Shown: piece by piece, positions 37,369-47,780 of the stretch
How the letters are laid out: every line of letters starts with the position of its first letter
How positions within the stretch are numbered: position 1 is the first letter of the stretch
From: Candidatus Kinetoplastidibacterium crithidiae
GTDB taxonomy: Bacteria > Pseudomonadota > Gammaproteobacteria > Burkholderiales > Burkholderiaceae_B
Direction of reading: 5' to 3'
Length of the DNA: 64,000 nt
Assembly: GCA_019278155.1 (NCBI GenBank)
Contig: JADMLC010000009.1
Coordinates: 1 to 64,000 of the forward strand
Position numbers and translations under genes: made by a program
The notes under the pieces: generated by a model
The model's database searches: none
What the model saw: only the letters and a program-made list of their open reading frames with translations
Told to the model about the DNA's origin: nothing

Positions 37369-38769
37369 TTAATTATTTGTTTTGATAGCGATGTTTATTC
37401 TATTGATTACAATGTCTTTTTTCATAACAATTAGTATTTTGTTAAGAGAAGGAGTTTTTGTATTTCCTGTTAGAGCAATTCTCAATGGTATGGCTAATTC
37501 TTTCATTGTAATATTATTATTGTTTAAAATTTTTTTGATTGATATATCTATCTCATCTATTTGCCATTCTATATTTTCTATTTCTACAAGGAATAATTTT
37601 AATATTTTTGTATCTTCCTTATTTATCTGTTTCAGGGATTCTCCTGTTGGCTCCAAATAGAAAATCATAGCAGATTCTACTAGATCTAGTAGGGTATTTG
37701 CCCTATCTTTGAAGAGCTCAATTATTCCTTGTAAATTTGCTTTGTTAAGATCTATATTTTTTTCTATAAGATCCTGTTGTATCATTTTTGATAGTTCAAT
37801 AGAGCTTGTGTTTTTAATGTAATGAGAATTTACCCAGTTTAGTTTTTTTTGATCCCATTGAGCAGATGATTTTGAGAGGTTCTTCAGATCGAACCATTTT
37901 ACTAACTCTTGCCTGCTAAAAATTTCATCATTTTTGTGGCTCCACCCTAATCTAGATAAATAATTTATCATTGCCTCAGGCAGATATCCTAGTTTTTTAT
38001 ATTCTAATATGCTTACAGCCCCATGTCTTTTAGATAGTTTTTCCCCATCAGAAGCTAGAATCATAGGAATATGACCATATTGTGGTATATTTGCTCCCAT
38101 TGCCTTTAATATGTTTATTTGTTTAGGAGTGTTATTTACATGGTCATCACCACGTAATACATGTGAGATTCTCATGTCCCAATCGTCTACTGCTACGCAG
38201 AAATTGTAAGTTGGCGTTCCATCAGAACGCGCAATTATCAAATCATCTAGTTCTTCATTTGGAAAAATAATTTCTCCTTTTACGATATCATTCCACTTAG
38301 TTATTCCATTTTGAGGAATTTTGAATCTTATTGTTGGGGTTCGTCCTTTTGGTATTTCTGGTAATTGTTTTCCTTTTTCTGGTCGCCACATGCCATTATA
38401 TTTTGGTTTTAAGAAATTTTTTCTTGCTAACTCTCTCATGGATTCAATTTCTTCTGGCGAACTATAGCAATAATAAGCAGAGCCATCAGATAGCATTTTT
38501 TGAAGTACTTTTTTGTAGCGGTCCATTCTACTGGTTTGGTATATTGGTGTTTCATCAGGAATTAATCCTAACCAATTTATTCCTTCTATGATAGACTCAA
38601 CAGCTTTTTTAGTTGATCTTTGTAAATCTGTATCTTCTATTCTTAATAAAAAAACACCATTGTTATGACGAGCAAAAGCCCATGAAAATAGAGCGGTGCG
38701 TGCACCGCCTAAATGAAGATCTCCTGTTGGAGATGGAGCAAAGCGAACTCTGATTTGATTATTAGACAT
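37369..38769 (-). CDS. gltX: Glutamyl-tRNA synthetase
   Basis: GltX charges tRNA-Glu, which also feeds the C5 heme route that includes HemL. The 466-residue class I enzyme has the HIGH-type motif HLGG (19-22) in FAPSPTGDLHLGGART and the KMSKS-type motif KLSKRHG near residue 240. The C-terminal anticodon-binding part is diverged but of normal length (E. coli 471). Confidence 0.97.
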   Translation of the reverse strand: MSNNQIRVRFAPSPTGDLHLGGARTALFSWAFARHNNGVFLLRIEDTDLQRSTKKAVESIIEGINWLGLIPDETPIYQTSRMDRYKKVLQKMLSDGSAYYCYSSPEEIESMRELARKNFLKPKYNGMWRPEKGKQLPEIPKGRTPTIRFKIPQNGITKWNDIVKGEIIFPNEELDDLIIARSDGTPTYNFCVAVDDWDMRISHVLRGDDHVNNTPKQINILKAMGANIPQYGHIPMILASDGEKLSKRHGAVSILEYKKLGYLPEAMINYLSRLGWSHKNDEIFSRQELVKWFDLKNLSKSSAQWDQKKLNWVNSHYIKNTSSIELSKMIQQDLIEKNIDLNKANLQGIIELFKDRANTLLDLVESAMIFYLEPTGESLKQINKEDTKILKLFLVEIENIEWQIDEIDISIKKILNNNNITMKELAIPLRIALTGNTKTPSLNKILIVMKKDIVINRINIAIKTNN

Positions 38770-38884
38770 AAAATTTATTAAAATGTATTAGAATAAAATG
38801 CTAATTGTTGAAACTTAAGCTAATATTTTAACAATATATAGTCATTATAGCCCATAAATTAATAAACATTTCTCGAGGTTTTTG

Positions 38885-41326
38885 ATGTCGAGGCATTTCC
38901 TTACTTCTTTGTTCGAACCTCGTTCTGTATTACTTGTTATTGATTCACAGGTAAAGATAGGAATTTCTCTTCCTAATATAACTACAAAAATATTACACAT
39001 TGATTATAGTACTATTTTAGGATTTCATTTAAAAGAGAATTCTGTTGAAGAGTCAGCTTCTGAAAGAGTTGATCTAGCTGTAATATGCATACCCAGAGAT
39101 TTAATAGCCGAAGCATTAGAGTTTCTATCTGTATTTAGGCCAATATCTCTCATGATTTTACATTGTCCTGTTTGTGATGGCTTTGATGATGACAGCATTG
39201 TTTTTTGTAAAAAATGGGCTATTGATCATCAGTGTGAATTATTGGGGCCAGAATCCTCAGGAATACAAAATCCGCACAGTTTCTTAAATATTAGTTTATA
39301 TAACCATATATCTAAATCTGGGAAAGTAGCGTTGATAACACAATCTAGATCTATTGCAGCTTCTGTAATGGACTGGGCAGAAGATGTGAATATTGGTTTT
39401 TCTTTGATAGCGTCTGTTGGAAAGAAGAATCCTCTTAGTATATCTAAAATATTAGATTATTTAATTTGGGATATACACACAGATAGTATCGTTCTATATT
39501 TGGAAGACATTACAGGTATTGTCAGAGAATTTATTAGCGCATTAAGAGCTTTAGCCAGAGTTAAACCAGTGATTGTTTTAAAAGCAGGACAAGATGATTA
39601 TAGATCTGATCTGGTATTTAGTGCTGTGATGAGAAGAGCTGGTGCTGTTAGGGTGCAATATTTTATACATTTATTTTCTGCCCTTAAAGTTTTATCATAC
39701 CCAAACAAAATTTATGGTCGTAATATAGTATTACTATCAAATGGAAGTGGTCCTCCAAGATTAGCTTCAGATATGATGAATCGCACTTCTATTTTGATGA
39801 AGGCAAACTTAAGTATTGAAACATTACAATATTTAGAATCTTTTATAGAAAAGGATGGTATTAAGGATAATGTTATTGTTTTATATAAACCTATTACTAG
39901 TGAGATTATATATAAAATTATTAATGCTCTTTTGATTGATAAGAGAGTTGATGGTATTTTAGTATTATTAACTCCTGATTTTTCTTTGGATGTTTTTGCA
40001 GTTACAAAGTCTTTAGCAGAAATAACATCAAAAACTAAAAAACCAGTAATTACTTGTTTGATGGGTGATGCAGAGATGAGGCCGTTGAGAGCTTTATTGA
40101 ATTCCGTAGGAACGTATGCTTTTAGGACCCCAGAGTCTTCTGCTTATGCTATGGGTGTTCTAGCAGAACATCATTATAACCAGCAAATGTTATTACAGGT
40201 CCAACCCTCTGTACCATTTTATTTATCTGGCCATATTGAGGAAGGACAAAAATTGATAAAGAGAGCGATTCTTAAAAAAAATCTTTTCTTAGATAAAAAA
40301 GAAATAGAGTCTTTATGTGGTTTATTCAATATTAACTTTTCTAAAAAAGTAAACGTGAACCAGGAAATAGGACCTATTACCATAAAAGTATGGTCCGACA
40401 TAGTATTTGGCCCAGTAATTTCTTTGCATGGAGGGGCTAGTAATGATTTTTGTTATCAACAAGAAAACATTGGTATAGATATACCACCTTTAAATAATTT
40501 TCTTGCTAATCTGCTAATTGAGCGTAGCGGAGTATACAAAAATAATACAAAGCCAACTGTAGTTAAAGAAGTATTTAATAATTTACAATATATTTTAGTG
40601 CAAATTTCAGAGTTAGTAAGTGAATTTCCGGAAATAGATAGCTTGAGCATAAAAGATTTTTTTGTTGGCAAAAATTATTTGAGATCATTAGATACAGAGA
40701 TTCTACTAAGGTCTAATGTTTTGAACAATATTTCATATAAGGAAATTAATTATCCACATATGGCAATACATCCTTATCCAGTTGAATTGATTAAAAAAAT
40801 TATTTTGAAAAATAAGATGCTTTGCACTATTAGACCAATTAGACCAGAGGATGCTGAAATTTTACAAGATTTTATTAGGAGGTTATCTGATAAAACAAGA
40901 TATATGAGATTTATCTCAGCAATGAAGGAACTCACTCCAAAAATGCTAGCTCATTATACTCAAATTGACTACCATAGAGAGTTAGCTTTAGTTGTTGTTG
41001 CTCCTGAGCAAAAACAACATAATACTGATGTTTGTGTAAATACAGAAAATATGCTAGCTTTTGTGCATTATTTATATAACGAAGATGGGGTTGGTGCTGA
41101 ATATGCGTTAGTAGTAGGTGATGAATGGCAAAGGCTTGGTATAGGTAGGTATTTGATGACATATATTCTTCAAATTGCTCGAGCAAGAGGGCTTGATTAT
41201 ATAAATGGTTATGTTTTAAAGAATAATAAACCAATGCTCGCTTTATTAGAAAATCTTGGGTTTTCTAGCATCCAAGATAAAGAAGATTCATCTATGTGTC
41301 TCGTTAAATTTGATTTAAAACAATAG
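38885..41326 (+). CDS. Pat-like protein acetyltransferase with degenerate acyl-CoA synthetase part
   Basis: The 813-residue protein has an N-terminal CoA-binding/NDP-forming acyl-CoA synthetase region (about 1-460), a shortened ATP-grasp remnant (about 460-630) and a C-terminal GNAT domain (about 645-810) with acetyl-CoA loop QRLGIG (749-754). This layout is that of Pat/YfiQ, which acetylates lysines on metabolic enzymes. The segment that normally carries SHTGALAG with the phospho-histidine is missing after KPVIVLKAG, and most of the ATP-binding core (the VLKI..DISHKSDVGG region) is deleted. Ligase activity should be absent; GNAT activity is plausible. The start is the ATG at 38885 after GAGG; an in-frame TTG precedes it. 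Confidence 0.85.
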   Translation: MSRHFLTSLFEPRSVLLVIDSQVKIGISLPNITTKILHIDYSTILGFHLKENSVEESASERVDLAVICIPRDLIAEALEFLSVFRPISLMILHCPVCDGFDDDSIVFCKKWAIDHQCELLGPESSGIQNPHSFLNISLYNHISKSGKVALITQSRSIAASVMDWAEDVNIGFSLIASVGKKNPLSISKILDYLIWDIHTDSIVLYLEDITGIVREFISALRALARVKPVIVLKAGQDDYRSDLVFSAVMRRAGAVRVQYFIHLFSALKVLSYPNKIYGRNIVLLSNGSGPPRLASDMMNRTSILMKANLSIETLQYLESFIEKDGIKDNVIVLYKPITSEIIYKIINALLIDKRVDGILVLLTPDFSLDVFAVTKSLAEITSKTKKPVITCLMGDAEMRPLRALLNSVGTYAFRTPESSAYAMGVLAEHHYNQQMLLQVQPSVPFYLSGHIEEGQKLIKRAILKKNLFLDKKEIESLCGLFNINFSKKVNVNQEIGPITIKVWSDIVFGPVISLHGGASNDFCYQQENIGIDIPPLNNFLANLLIERSGVYKNNTKPTVVKEVFNNLQYILVQISELVSEFPEIDSLSIKDFFVGKNYLRSLDTEILLRSNVLNNISYKEINYPHMAIHPYPVELIKKIILKNKMLCTIRPIRPEDAEILQDFIRRLSDKTRYMRFISAMKELTPKMLAHYTQIDYHRELALVVVAPEQKQHNTDVCVNTENMLAFVHYLYNEDGVGAEYALVVGDEWQRLGIGRYLMTYILQIARARGLDYINGYVLKNNKPMLALLENLGFSSIQDKEDSSMCLVKFDLKQ

Positions 41327-41328
41327 GG

Positions 41329-41988
41329 TTATTTATTGGCTATGTTTGTTATGAAAGATCTAATGTCTTGTAGTTCTTTCTGATCGACGGAATGTCCATG
41401 TTCATATTCTTTTTTTGTAATTAGATAATAACCTTTCTCTTTAAGTTCTGATATACATTCATGGAATTTATTAATTGGTATTATTTCATCATATAAGCCA
41501 TGCGCAATGAAAAATGGAGTCTTTTTATTTGTATTATAAATATATTCATGCTTAATATTTGGTAGATATCCAGATAAACATATTACAGCTGCTATTCTTA
41601 CATTTAAGTTCATTGCTGTATATAAAGATATAACACTACCTTGCGAAAAGCCTCCTAATATAATATTCTCACTGCTAATACCTTTATCTATTTCTTGTTC
41701 TATCAAATACTTAATTATTTCTTCTGAATCTTGAATGCCTCTAATATCAATATTTTCATTTAATTCACCAGGTTTTATATCATACCAAGCTCTCATGACT
41801 GAATTGTTATTGATTGTTATTGTTCTTTTTGGTGCATCAGGGCATACAAATCGTAATTTTAATTTTGTTATGTTTAAATAGTTTAATAGTTGCAAGCTAT
41901 CTCTGGAGTTACTTCCAAGTCCATGAAGCCAAATTATTGAATGAGTGGGGTTTTCATGAGTTTTTATATTGACAGTATTAATATCCAT
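41329..41988 (-). CDS. Carboxylesterase/phospholipase-like alpha/beta hydrolase
   Basis: The 219-residue protein belongs to the esterase family abhydrolase_2 (YpfH/EstB type). The motif IIWLHGLGSN is the oxyanion region, GGFSQGS holds the nucleophile Ser, HGLYDEIIP has the acid Asp, and EHGHSV the His. All three catalytic residues are therefore seen. It has no signal peptide, so it is cytoplasmic. The substrate cannot be predicted. It converges on the acetyltransferase gene with only 2 bp between the stops. Confidence 0.9.
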   Translation of the reverse strand: MDINTVNIKTHENPTHSIIWLHGLGSNSRDSLQLLNYLNITKLKLRFVCPDAPKRTITINNNSVMRAWYDIKPGELNENIDIRGIQDSEEIIKYLIEQEIDKGISSENIILGGFSQGSVISLYTAMNLNVRIAAVICLSGYLPNIKHEYIYNTNKKTPFFIAHGLYDEIIPINKFHECISELKEKGYYLITKKEYEHGHSVDQKELQDIRSFITNIANK

Positions 41989-42036
41989 TGTTTATATCTA
42001 TACAATTGTTATTTGTGTTTTGATTTTTTTCAAAAA

Positions 42037-42066
42037 TTGCTTTTACAAAATTTATTGCATTATAAT
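42037..42066 (+). promoter_or_regulatory. Putative sigma-70 promoter of pmbA
   Basis: TTGCTT (42037-42042) and a perfect TATAAT (42061-42066) are 18 bases apart. This leaves a 5' leader of about 90 bases before the pmbA ATG. Confidence 0.45.
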
Positions 42067-42161
42067 ATATCTTGTTCGGATGATATATAAGGATATCAAT
42101 ATATCATTTTACTGGCATAATTTGTTATTTTAAAGTTAAATCTTGATACTATTGGATTTTA

Positions 42162-43532
42162 ATGATTAATTCTTCTACCTCATTATCATTATCGGAAAAT
42201 GATCGGAATTACCTAAAAGAGGTAATTAGAATGGCATTAAAGGATGCTGTTGCTCTAGGAGCTAGCGATGCGGTTGCTTCCATTTCTGAAAGCAAAGGTC
42301 TATCGGTTGCTGTAAGAAAGAATGATATTGATACAATTGAGCATACACATGACCGTTCTTTAAGCTTAGTTGTTTTTAACGGAAAAAGAAGTGGATCATC
42401 TTTTACCTCAGATTTTTCCGTGGAGTCTATAAAAAAATCAGTAGAGGCTGCTTTTTATATAGCTAAGCATACAGCTATTGATGATGCATCTGGTTTGCCC
42501 GAACCACATCTTCTTGCAAAAGAACAAAAGGATTTTGATGTTTATCATCAATGGGATAAAACGACAGAGGAAATAATAGATATAGCAAAAATTTCTGAAT
42601 GTGCAGCTATGGAGTTTAATGATAGTATTATTAATACAGATGGATCCTTTATTAACTGTGAAGAAAGTTATTCTTTGATAAGTAATACATTGGGGTTTTG
42701 TGGTGATCATTACTACTCTGATTATTCACTATCTGTTGTGCCTATAGCTAGTGGTAATAATGGTAGTATGCAGAGAGATTTTTGGTGTACTAATAATTGT
42801 AATCCTAGTAAACTTTTGGATCCTGTTATTGTTGGTCATATTGCTGCTGAAAGAACATTATCTCGTATCAATGCTAGACGTATTCCTACAGGTAAATATC
42901 CTGTTTTATTTGAAGCTCCTGTTGCATTAGGACTGATAGGATCTTTTGCGCAAGCATCAAGTGGGAATAACCTTTATAGAAAATCTAGTTTTTTGATTGA
43001 TGCTCTGGGCAGAAAAATTTTTCCTGATTTCATTGATATAATTGATGACCCTCATATCTATGGAGAAATTGGTAGTTCTTCTTTTGATTCTGAAGGTGTA
43101 ATTACTAAGAAAAGAAAAGTTGTATCAGGAGGTATTTTAGAAGGTTATTTCTTATCAACATATACGGCTAGAAAATTAGGTATGTCTACTACAGGGAATG
43201 CAGGGGGTTCACACAATTTATGTATCGATTCTAAAAGAGCTTTAAAAGAAGATGATCTTAATACGATGATAAAAAGAATGGGTAAGGGGTTGTTGGTTAC
43301 AGAATTAATTGGACAAGGCATTAATTATGTGACTGGTGATTATTCTAGAGGAATTTTTGGTTATTGGATTGAGAATGGTCAAATACAACATGCTGTTCAA
43401 GAAGTAACAATAGCTGGTAATTTGTTGGATATGTTTAGCAAGATTGTGGCAGTAGGTTCAGATCAAATTACGAGAGGCAATAAAACTTCAGGATCAATTT
43501 TGATAGAAAACATGTCTGTTGCTGGGTATTAA
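42162..43532 (+). CDS. pmbA: Metalloprotease-related protein PmbA (TldE)
   Basis: PmbA/TldE forms a heterodimer with TldD that degrades unfolded peptides and matures some ribosomal peptides. PmbA lacks the metal site, which TldD supplies. The 456-residue protein has the family N-terminal repeat layout (ASDAVASISESKGLSVAVR) and the C-terminal GNKTSGSILIENMSVAG. TldD is not in the window. It stands alone between the esterase and rplM genes. Confidence 0.92.
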   Translation: MINSSTSLSLSENDRNYLKEVIRMALKDAVALGASDAVASISESKGLSVAVRKNDIDTIEHTHDRSLSLVVFNGKRSGSSFTSDFSVESIKKSVEAAFYIAKHTAIDDASGLPEPHLLAKEQKDFDVYHQWDKTTEEIIDIAKISECAAMEFNDSIINTDGSFINCEESYSLISNTLGFCGDHYYSDYSLSVVPIASGNNGSMQRDFWCTNNCNPSKLLDPVIVGHIAAERTLSRINARRIPTGKYPVLFEAPVALGLIGSFAQASSGNNLYRKSSFLIDALGRKIFPDFIDIIDDPHIYGEIGSSSFDSEGVITKKRKVVSGGILEGYFLSTYTARKLGMSTTGNAGGSHNLCIDSKRALKEDDLNTMIKRMGKGLLVTELIGQGINYVTGDYSRGIFGYWIENGQIQHAVQEVTIAGNLLDMFSKIVAVGSDQITRGNKTSGSILIENMSVAGY

Positions 43533-43550
43533 TTGATTTTTATAGTTTTT

Positions 43551-43568
43551 ATATTTTGTACAAAATAT
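43551..43568. repeat. 18-bp perfect palindrome between pmbA and rplM
   Basis: ATATTTTGTACAAAATAT is a perfect inverted repeat with no loop, 19 bp after pmbA and about 180 bp before rplM. It could be an operator or part of a weak terminator. In such AT-rich DNA chance is a real possibility. Confidence 0.5.
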
Positions 43569-43747
43569 TGCAAATGTACATTTTTTATGTAAGAATCATC
43601 TAGATTTCAATTTGATGTACAGATGATTTATAACATCTAGGCATTACCGTTATTGAACTTTTTATATATTTACTTTTTCACTAAGAATCAATACATCAAC
43701 TAATAATTTTTTTAGTTTGCTGTTTGGTTTTATATTAGGAATTAAAA

Positions 43748-44176
43748 ATGAAAACCTTTGTGGCTAAACCGCATGAAGTAGTGCGGAATTGGTTTGTAGT
43801 TGACGCAAAAGGAAAGGTTTTGGGTCGTGTGGCCAGCGAAGTTGCACATATTTTGCGAGGAAAACATAAGCCAGAGTTTACTCCTCATGTTGATGTTGGA
43901 GATTTTATAATAATCGTCAATGCTTCTGATATAGTGGTAACAGGAAATAAATCTTTTAGTAAGAATTATTTCAGACATACAACTTATCCAGGTGGAATTC
44001 GTCAGACTAATTTTGAAAAAATGCAAAAACAATTTCCAGGGAAAGCTATTCAAAAAGCTGTTAAGGGAATGTTGCCTAAAGGTCCTTTGGGTTATGCTAT
44101 GATCAAAAAACTTAAAGTTTACGCTGGTGAAACTCATCCTCACTCTGCTCAGCAGCCTAAGCTTCTGAAATTCTAA
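43748..44176 (+). CDS. rplM: 50S ribosomal protein L13
   Basis: L13 is an early-assembly 50S protein. The 142-residue protein (E. coli 142) begins [15 protein letters not shown] and has [16 protein letters not shown] and the [10 protein letters not shown] motif. It is followed after 10 bp by rpsI, the universal L13-S9 pair. Confidence 0.98.
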   Translation: MKTFVAKPHEVVRNWFVVDAKGKVLGRVASEVAHILRGKHKPEFTPHVDVGDFIIIVNASDIVVTGNKSFSKNYFRHTTYPGGIRQTNFEKMQKQFPGKAIQKAVKGMLPKGPLGYAMIKKLKVYAGETHPHSAQQPKLLKF

Positions 44177-44186
44177 GGAAATATGT

Positions 44187-44579
44187 ATGATTGGTGATTG
44201 GAATTATGGCACAGGTCGACGTAAGACCTCAGTGGCACGTGTTTTTATGAAAAAAGGTGTAGGTAACATTATAATCAATGGCAAACCTCTGGATAGTTTT
44301 TTTGCTCGAGAAACGGGTAGAATGATTGTAAGACAGCCATTAAATCAAACGGATTTTTTGGATTCTTTTGATTTTAATATAAATGTTTCCGGAGGAGGTG
44401 AAACTGGACAAGCTGGTGCTATTCGTCATGGAATTACTAGAGCTTTAATAGATTATGATGTTAATTTAAAATCATCCTTATCTAAAGCCGGTTTTGTTAC
44501 TCGTGATGCCAGAGAGGTTGAACGAAAGAAAGTTGGTCTCCGTAAAGCTCGGCGTAAAAAACAATTTAGTAAACGTTAA
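44187..44579 (+). CDS. rpsI: 30S ribosomal protein S9
   Basis: S9 reaches the P-site tRNA with its basic C-terminus. The 130-residue protein has [14 protein letters not shown], the [15 protein letters not shown] motif and the C-terminal KKQFSKR tail. A strong terminator follows. Confidence 0.98.
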   Translation: MIGDWNYGTGRRKTSVARVFMKKGVGNIIINGKPLDSFFARETGRMIVRQPLNQTDFLDSFDFNINVSGGGETGQAGAIRHGITRALIDYDVNLKSSLSKAGFVTRDAREVERKKVGLRKARRKKQFSKR

Positions 44580-44596
44580 ATCTTTGAGATCACTCG

Positions 44597-44639
44597 AAAA
44601 ATGGCTGTCCTGCAATAACATTGCTAACAGCCATTTTTT
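44597..44639 (+). terminator. Rho-independent terminator of rplM-rpsI
   Basis: Arms 44597-44608 and 44627-44638 form a perfect 12-bp stem (AAAAATGGCTGT with its complement). A further 5-bp stem (44612-44616 with 44620-44624) lies inside the loop. The 3' side ends in a run of six T. This is the clearest terminator in the window. Confidence 0.88.
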
Positions 44640-44680
44640 ATGTGTTAATTTTTTATAAACTTTAACTATCATTTCATTAT

Positions 44681-45745
44681 ATGAAAAACTCTCTAAGTAA
44701 AAAAATTAAAGTTGGAATAGTTGGTGGAACTGGTTATACAGGAGTAGAATTACTAAGAATTTTGTTAAACCATCCTATGGTCGAAATATGTGCCATTACA
44801 TCACGTAAAGAAAGTGGTATAGCTGTAGAAGAATTATATCCTAACTTACGTAATCGTATCTCATTAAAATTTTCTTCTCCTGATGAAGTTGATTTGACTA
44901 TTTGTGATGTTGTGTTTTTTGCGACTCCTCATGGTGTGGCGATGTCGCAGGCTACAAAATTATTAGATTCTGGTACAAAAATTATTGATCTTGCTGCTGA
45001 TTTTCGTTTGAAAAATAAAGCTACATTTGAGAAATGGTATAAAATACCACATGCCTGTCCTGATATTCTAGAAAATTCTGAATATGGGTTAGTTGAAATT
45101 AATCGTCATCGCATATCTTCAAGTAAGGTAGTTGGTAATCCTGGTTGTTATCCTACTACTGTTATACTTGGTTTGACTCCATTATTAGAGAATAATAACA
45201 TATTTATAGATTTAGATAGAATAATAGCTGATTGTAAATCAGGTATATCTGGGGCTGGTAGAAAATTAGAAACATCTTCCCTATTCGCTGAGTCATCTGA
45301 TAATTTTAAAGCCTATGGTGTTTTGGGACATAGACATCATCCTGAAATAGTATCTCAGTTAGAACAAATTTCTGGTAATAAAGTAAACTTTATTTTTGTC
45401 CCTCATTTAGTTCCTATGATAAGAGGAATGTTTTCTACTATTTATACTAAAATATTGCCTAAATATTCTAATTTAGATTTTCAGAAAATTTTTGAAGAAC
45501 GTTATAAAGATGAGTTCTTTATTGATGTAATGCCGCAAGGTAGTTTTCCAGAAACTAGATCCGTAAGGTCATCAAATAATATCCGTATTGCTATTCATAG
45601 ACCAAATAATAGTGACGATTTGATTATATTAGTAATTCAAGATAATTTGGTTAAGGGGGCAGCTGGTCAAGCTGTTCAGAACATGAATATAATGTTTAAT
45701 TTTCCAGAAGTAACAGGATTAGAACAAATAGCCGTTTTACCATAG
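44681..45745 (+). CDS. argC: N-acetyl-gamma-glutamyl-phosphate reductase
   Basis: ArgC makes N-acetylglutamate semialdehyde in arginine/ornithine synthesis. The 354-residue protein has the NADP loop [10 protein letters not shown] (12-21), catalytic Cys156 in NPGCYPT and the HRHHPEI segment with a conserved His. The start has an 8-residue lysine-rich lead, common in the family. It lies 101 bp after rpsI behind a terminator, so it has its own promoter. No other arg gene is in the window. Confidence 0.96.
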   Translation: MKNSLSKKIKVGIVGGTGYTGVELLRILLNHPMVEICAITSRKESGIAVEELYPNLRNRISLKFSSPDEVDLTICDVVFFATPHGVAMSQATKLLDSGTKIIDLAADFRLKNKATFEKWYKIPHACPDILENSEYGLVEINRHRISSSKVVGNPGCYPTTVILGLTPLLENNNIFIDLDRIIADCKSGISGAGRKLETSSLFAESSDNFKAYGVLGHRHHPEIVSQLEQISGNKVNFIFVPHLVPMIRGMFSTIYTKILPKYSNLDFQKIFEERYKDEFFIDVMPQGSFPETRSVRSSNNIRIAIHRPNNSDDLIILVIQDNLVKGAAGQAVQNMNIMFNFPEVTGLEQIAVLP

Positions 45746-45797
45746 GTTTTAATTTTATTTATAGTTAATTTATCCTGCATAAGGAGGCGAAAGTATT

Positions 45798-46163
45798 GTG
45801 ATGGATTCTATAGAAAATACAAATTTGTCATATGATCTAGAATTAATTTTTACAGATTCAGCTGTTTCAAAAGTTAGGCAACTTTTAATAGAAGAAAATA
45901 ACCACAATTTAAATTTGCGTGTTTTTATTCAAGGTGGTGGATGTTCTGGTTTTCAATATGGTTTCGCTTTTGATGAGGATATAAATGAGGATGACATTGT
46001 AGTTAATAAGAAAGATATTAAGTTAGTTGTTGATGAAATGAGTTTCCAGTATTTGAAAGGAGCTGAAATAGACTATAGAGAAGATATTGAAGGAGCACAG
46101 TTCGTCATAAACAATCCTAATGCAGTAACTACATGTGGATGTGGTTCATCTTTTTCTATTTAA
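45798..46163 (+). CDS. erpA: Iron-sulfur insertion protein ErpA
   Basis: ErpA is an A-type carrier that delivers Fe-S clusters to apoproteins. The three conserved cysteines are Cys49 ([11 protein letters not shown]), Cys113 and Cys115 ([11 protein letters not shown]). The start is either GTG at 45798 or the ATG directly after it. The strong AAGGAGG at 45781-45787 is 10 bases from the GTG and 13 from the ATG, so I list the GTG, numbering residues from it. Length is 121 or 120. Likely clients are Fe-S enzymes elsewhere; none is obvious nearby. Confidence 0.95.
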   Translation: MMDSIENTNLSYDLELIFTDSAVSKVRQLLIEENNHNLNLRVFIQGGGCSGFQYGFAFDEDINEDDIVVNKKDIKLVVDEMSFQYLKGAEIDYREDIEGAQFVINNPNAVTTCGCGSSFSI

Positions 46164-46171
46164 ATGAAAAT

Positions 46172-47506
46172 CTAGTTGCTAGATGCTAACTTAATGGATT
46201 CATTATTAAACTTAGCTAAAAAATTTATTTGTGTCTGATAAAAAGCCATTGTGTTTTTGAAAGATTCAATATTTGATTTGTCAATTTTTTTGGAAATTGG
46301 TAGGTTTATTGTTAATGGATTAACAGGTTTATTATTTATTCTAAGTTCATAATGTAAATGCGGTCCAGTAGCCCATCCTGTTGATCCAACGTATCCAAGC
46401 AGCTGTCCTTGATGTACCTTTTTGCCTTTCGATATTTTAGGGGCTATTTGGCTTTGGTGAGCATACAAAGTGGAGTATTTATCGTAGTGTTTTAATATTG
46501 TTACCTTTCCATAACCGTTTTGCCATCCTACAAACTCTACAACTCCATCTGCTGTTGCGTATATTGGAGTTCCTGTAGGAGCCACATAGTCTACACCTTT
46601 GTGTTCAACCCAAGTTTTGTTAATAGGGTGTAGACGTTTGCCGAATGTAGAACTTATTCTAGTAAACTTAATAGCATTTCTTAAAAATGCTCTTTGAAGA
46701 CTATTTCCATCGAAATCATAATAAGCTCCTGTTTCTAGGCCATTATTGTCAAACCATATAGCATTATATTGTTTGTCATGATTTTTAAATTCCATAGCAA
46801 GTATTTTGCCACTACCTATGTTATAGCCATTGATTGTCTGTATTTCATAAATTACTATGAATTGATCACCATGTCTTAACTCTCTTACAAAATCTATTTT
46901 ATTGCTTAAAATATCTGTCATTTGTAATGCAATAAAATTAGGGATTCCTGCCGATTCTGTGGCATCAAATAGAGATGAAAGAATATTGCCAAATGCTACA
47001 CGAACATGTTTGCTTGGTATTTCTATCTCTTCTGAAGCTTTATAACAATTGTTTTTATCTCTTGTTATTTGCAAATATTTGGATGCTATCTTGCTATTTA
47101 ATTCTGAATTAGGTGTATGTAGATATTTTAGCCATATTAAATTACCTACTGAGTCAGTAGCGGCATATATAGGCTTTCCAGATAGCAATTTCAGTAATTT
47201 TTTAGCATTTTTGTCATTATTTATGCACCTTTGAATATCTTTTATATTGCTTATTTTTAATCTTTGTAAAACAGAGTTTAGATTATCACCAGTTTTGATT
47301 ATGGTTTCACTTATGTATGGTTTATTAGCATCATTTACCTCTATTATTCTGTTATTTAGAGTTAACTGCCGCTCCCCCCTGATGATTTTTAATTGAGGCT
47401 GTTGTGCATTTTCATATTTTTGTAAGAAGAAACCTAATGTCACTACAATAGCTAAAAATATGGTTGTTATAAAAGTATATTTGCGTAAACAAGAAGATTT
47501 AATCAT
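46172..47506 (-). CDS. M23-family peptidoglycan endopeptidase
   Basis: The 444-residue protein has an N-terminal membrane anchor (about 10-27) and a LysM/OapA-like region with GDNLNSVLQRLKIS. The C-terminal zinc peptidase domain has metal ligands in HKGVDY and HLHYEL, and LYAHQS carries the other conserved His. It resembles MepM (YebA), which cuts cross-links in murein during growth. The position, divergent from tyrS and convergent with erpA, matches Bordetella, though anmK, which I recall between them, is missing. Confidence 0.93.
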   Translation of the reverse strand: MIKSSCLRKYTFITTIFLAIVVTLGFFLQKYENAQQPQLKIIRGERQLTLNNRIIEVNDANKPYISETIIKTGDNLNSVLQRLKISNIKDIQRCINNDKNAKKLLKLLSGKPIYAATDSVGNLIWLKYLHTPNSELNSKIASKYLQITRDKNNCYKASEEIEIPSKHVRVAFGNILSSLFDATESAGIPNFIALQMTDILSNKIDFVRELRHGDQFIVIYEIQTINGYNIGSGKILAMEFKNHDKQYNAIWFDNNGLETGAYYDFDGNSLQRAFLRNAIKFTRISSTFGKRLHPINKTWVEHKGVDYVAPTGTPIYATADGVVEFVGWQNGYGKVTILKHYDKYSTLYAHQSQIAPKISKGKKVHQGQLLGYVGSTGWATGPHLHYELRINNKPVNPLTINLPISKKIDKSNIESFKNTMAFYQTQINFLAKFNNESIKLASSN

Positions 47507-47780
47507 ATTTTTGCTGGTCTAGTTGAAAGTCAAAGATGACTTTTATTGATAGGTTTAACTTTATAAAATTAAGTAATAAAAATTTTTATTTTAGAAAAAG
47601 CGATTGATAGTTTATAATTGCATAATCTTAAATACAACACACATAGTTTCATTCTAGTGCTATTGTTTGAGTGAGCTTTATTACTGATATGCAATCCACA
47701 GTAAAAATTTTCTAGAACTTATATTTGTGTTAAATGCATTTTAAATTATATCTTTAATTACATATTGTCAAGAATCTTAT

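Noticed and set aside
40932..41234. 100-codon minus-strand frame antisense to the GNAT domain
   Set aside because: The plus-strand frame encodes conserved GNAT motifs; the antisense frame is His/Leu/Gln rich and looks like a shadow.
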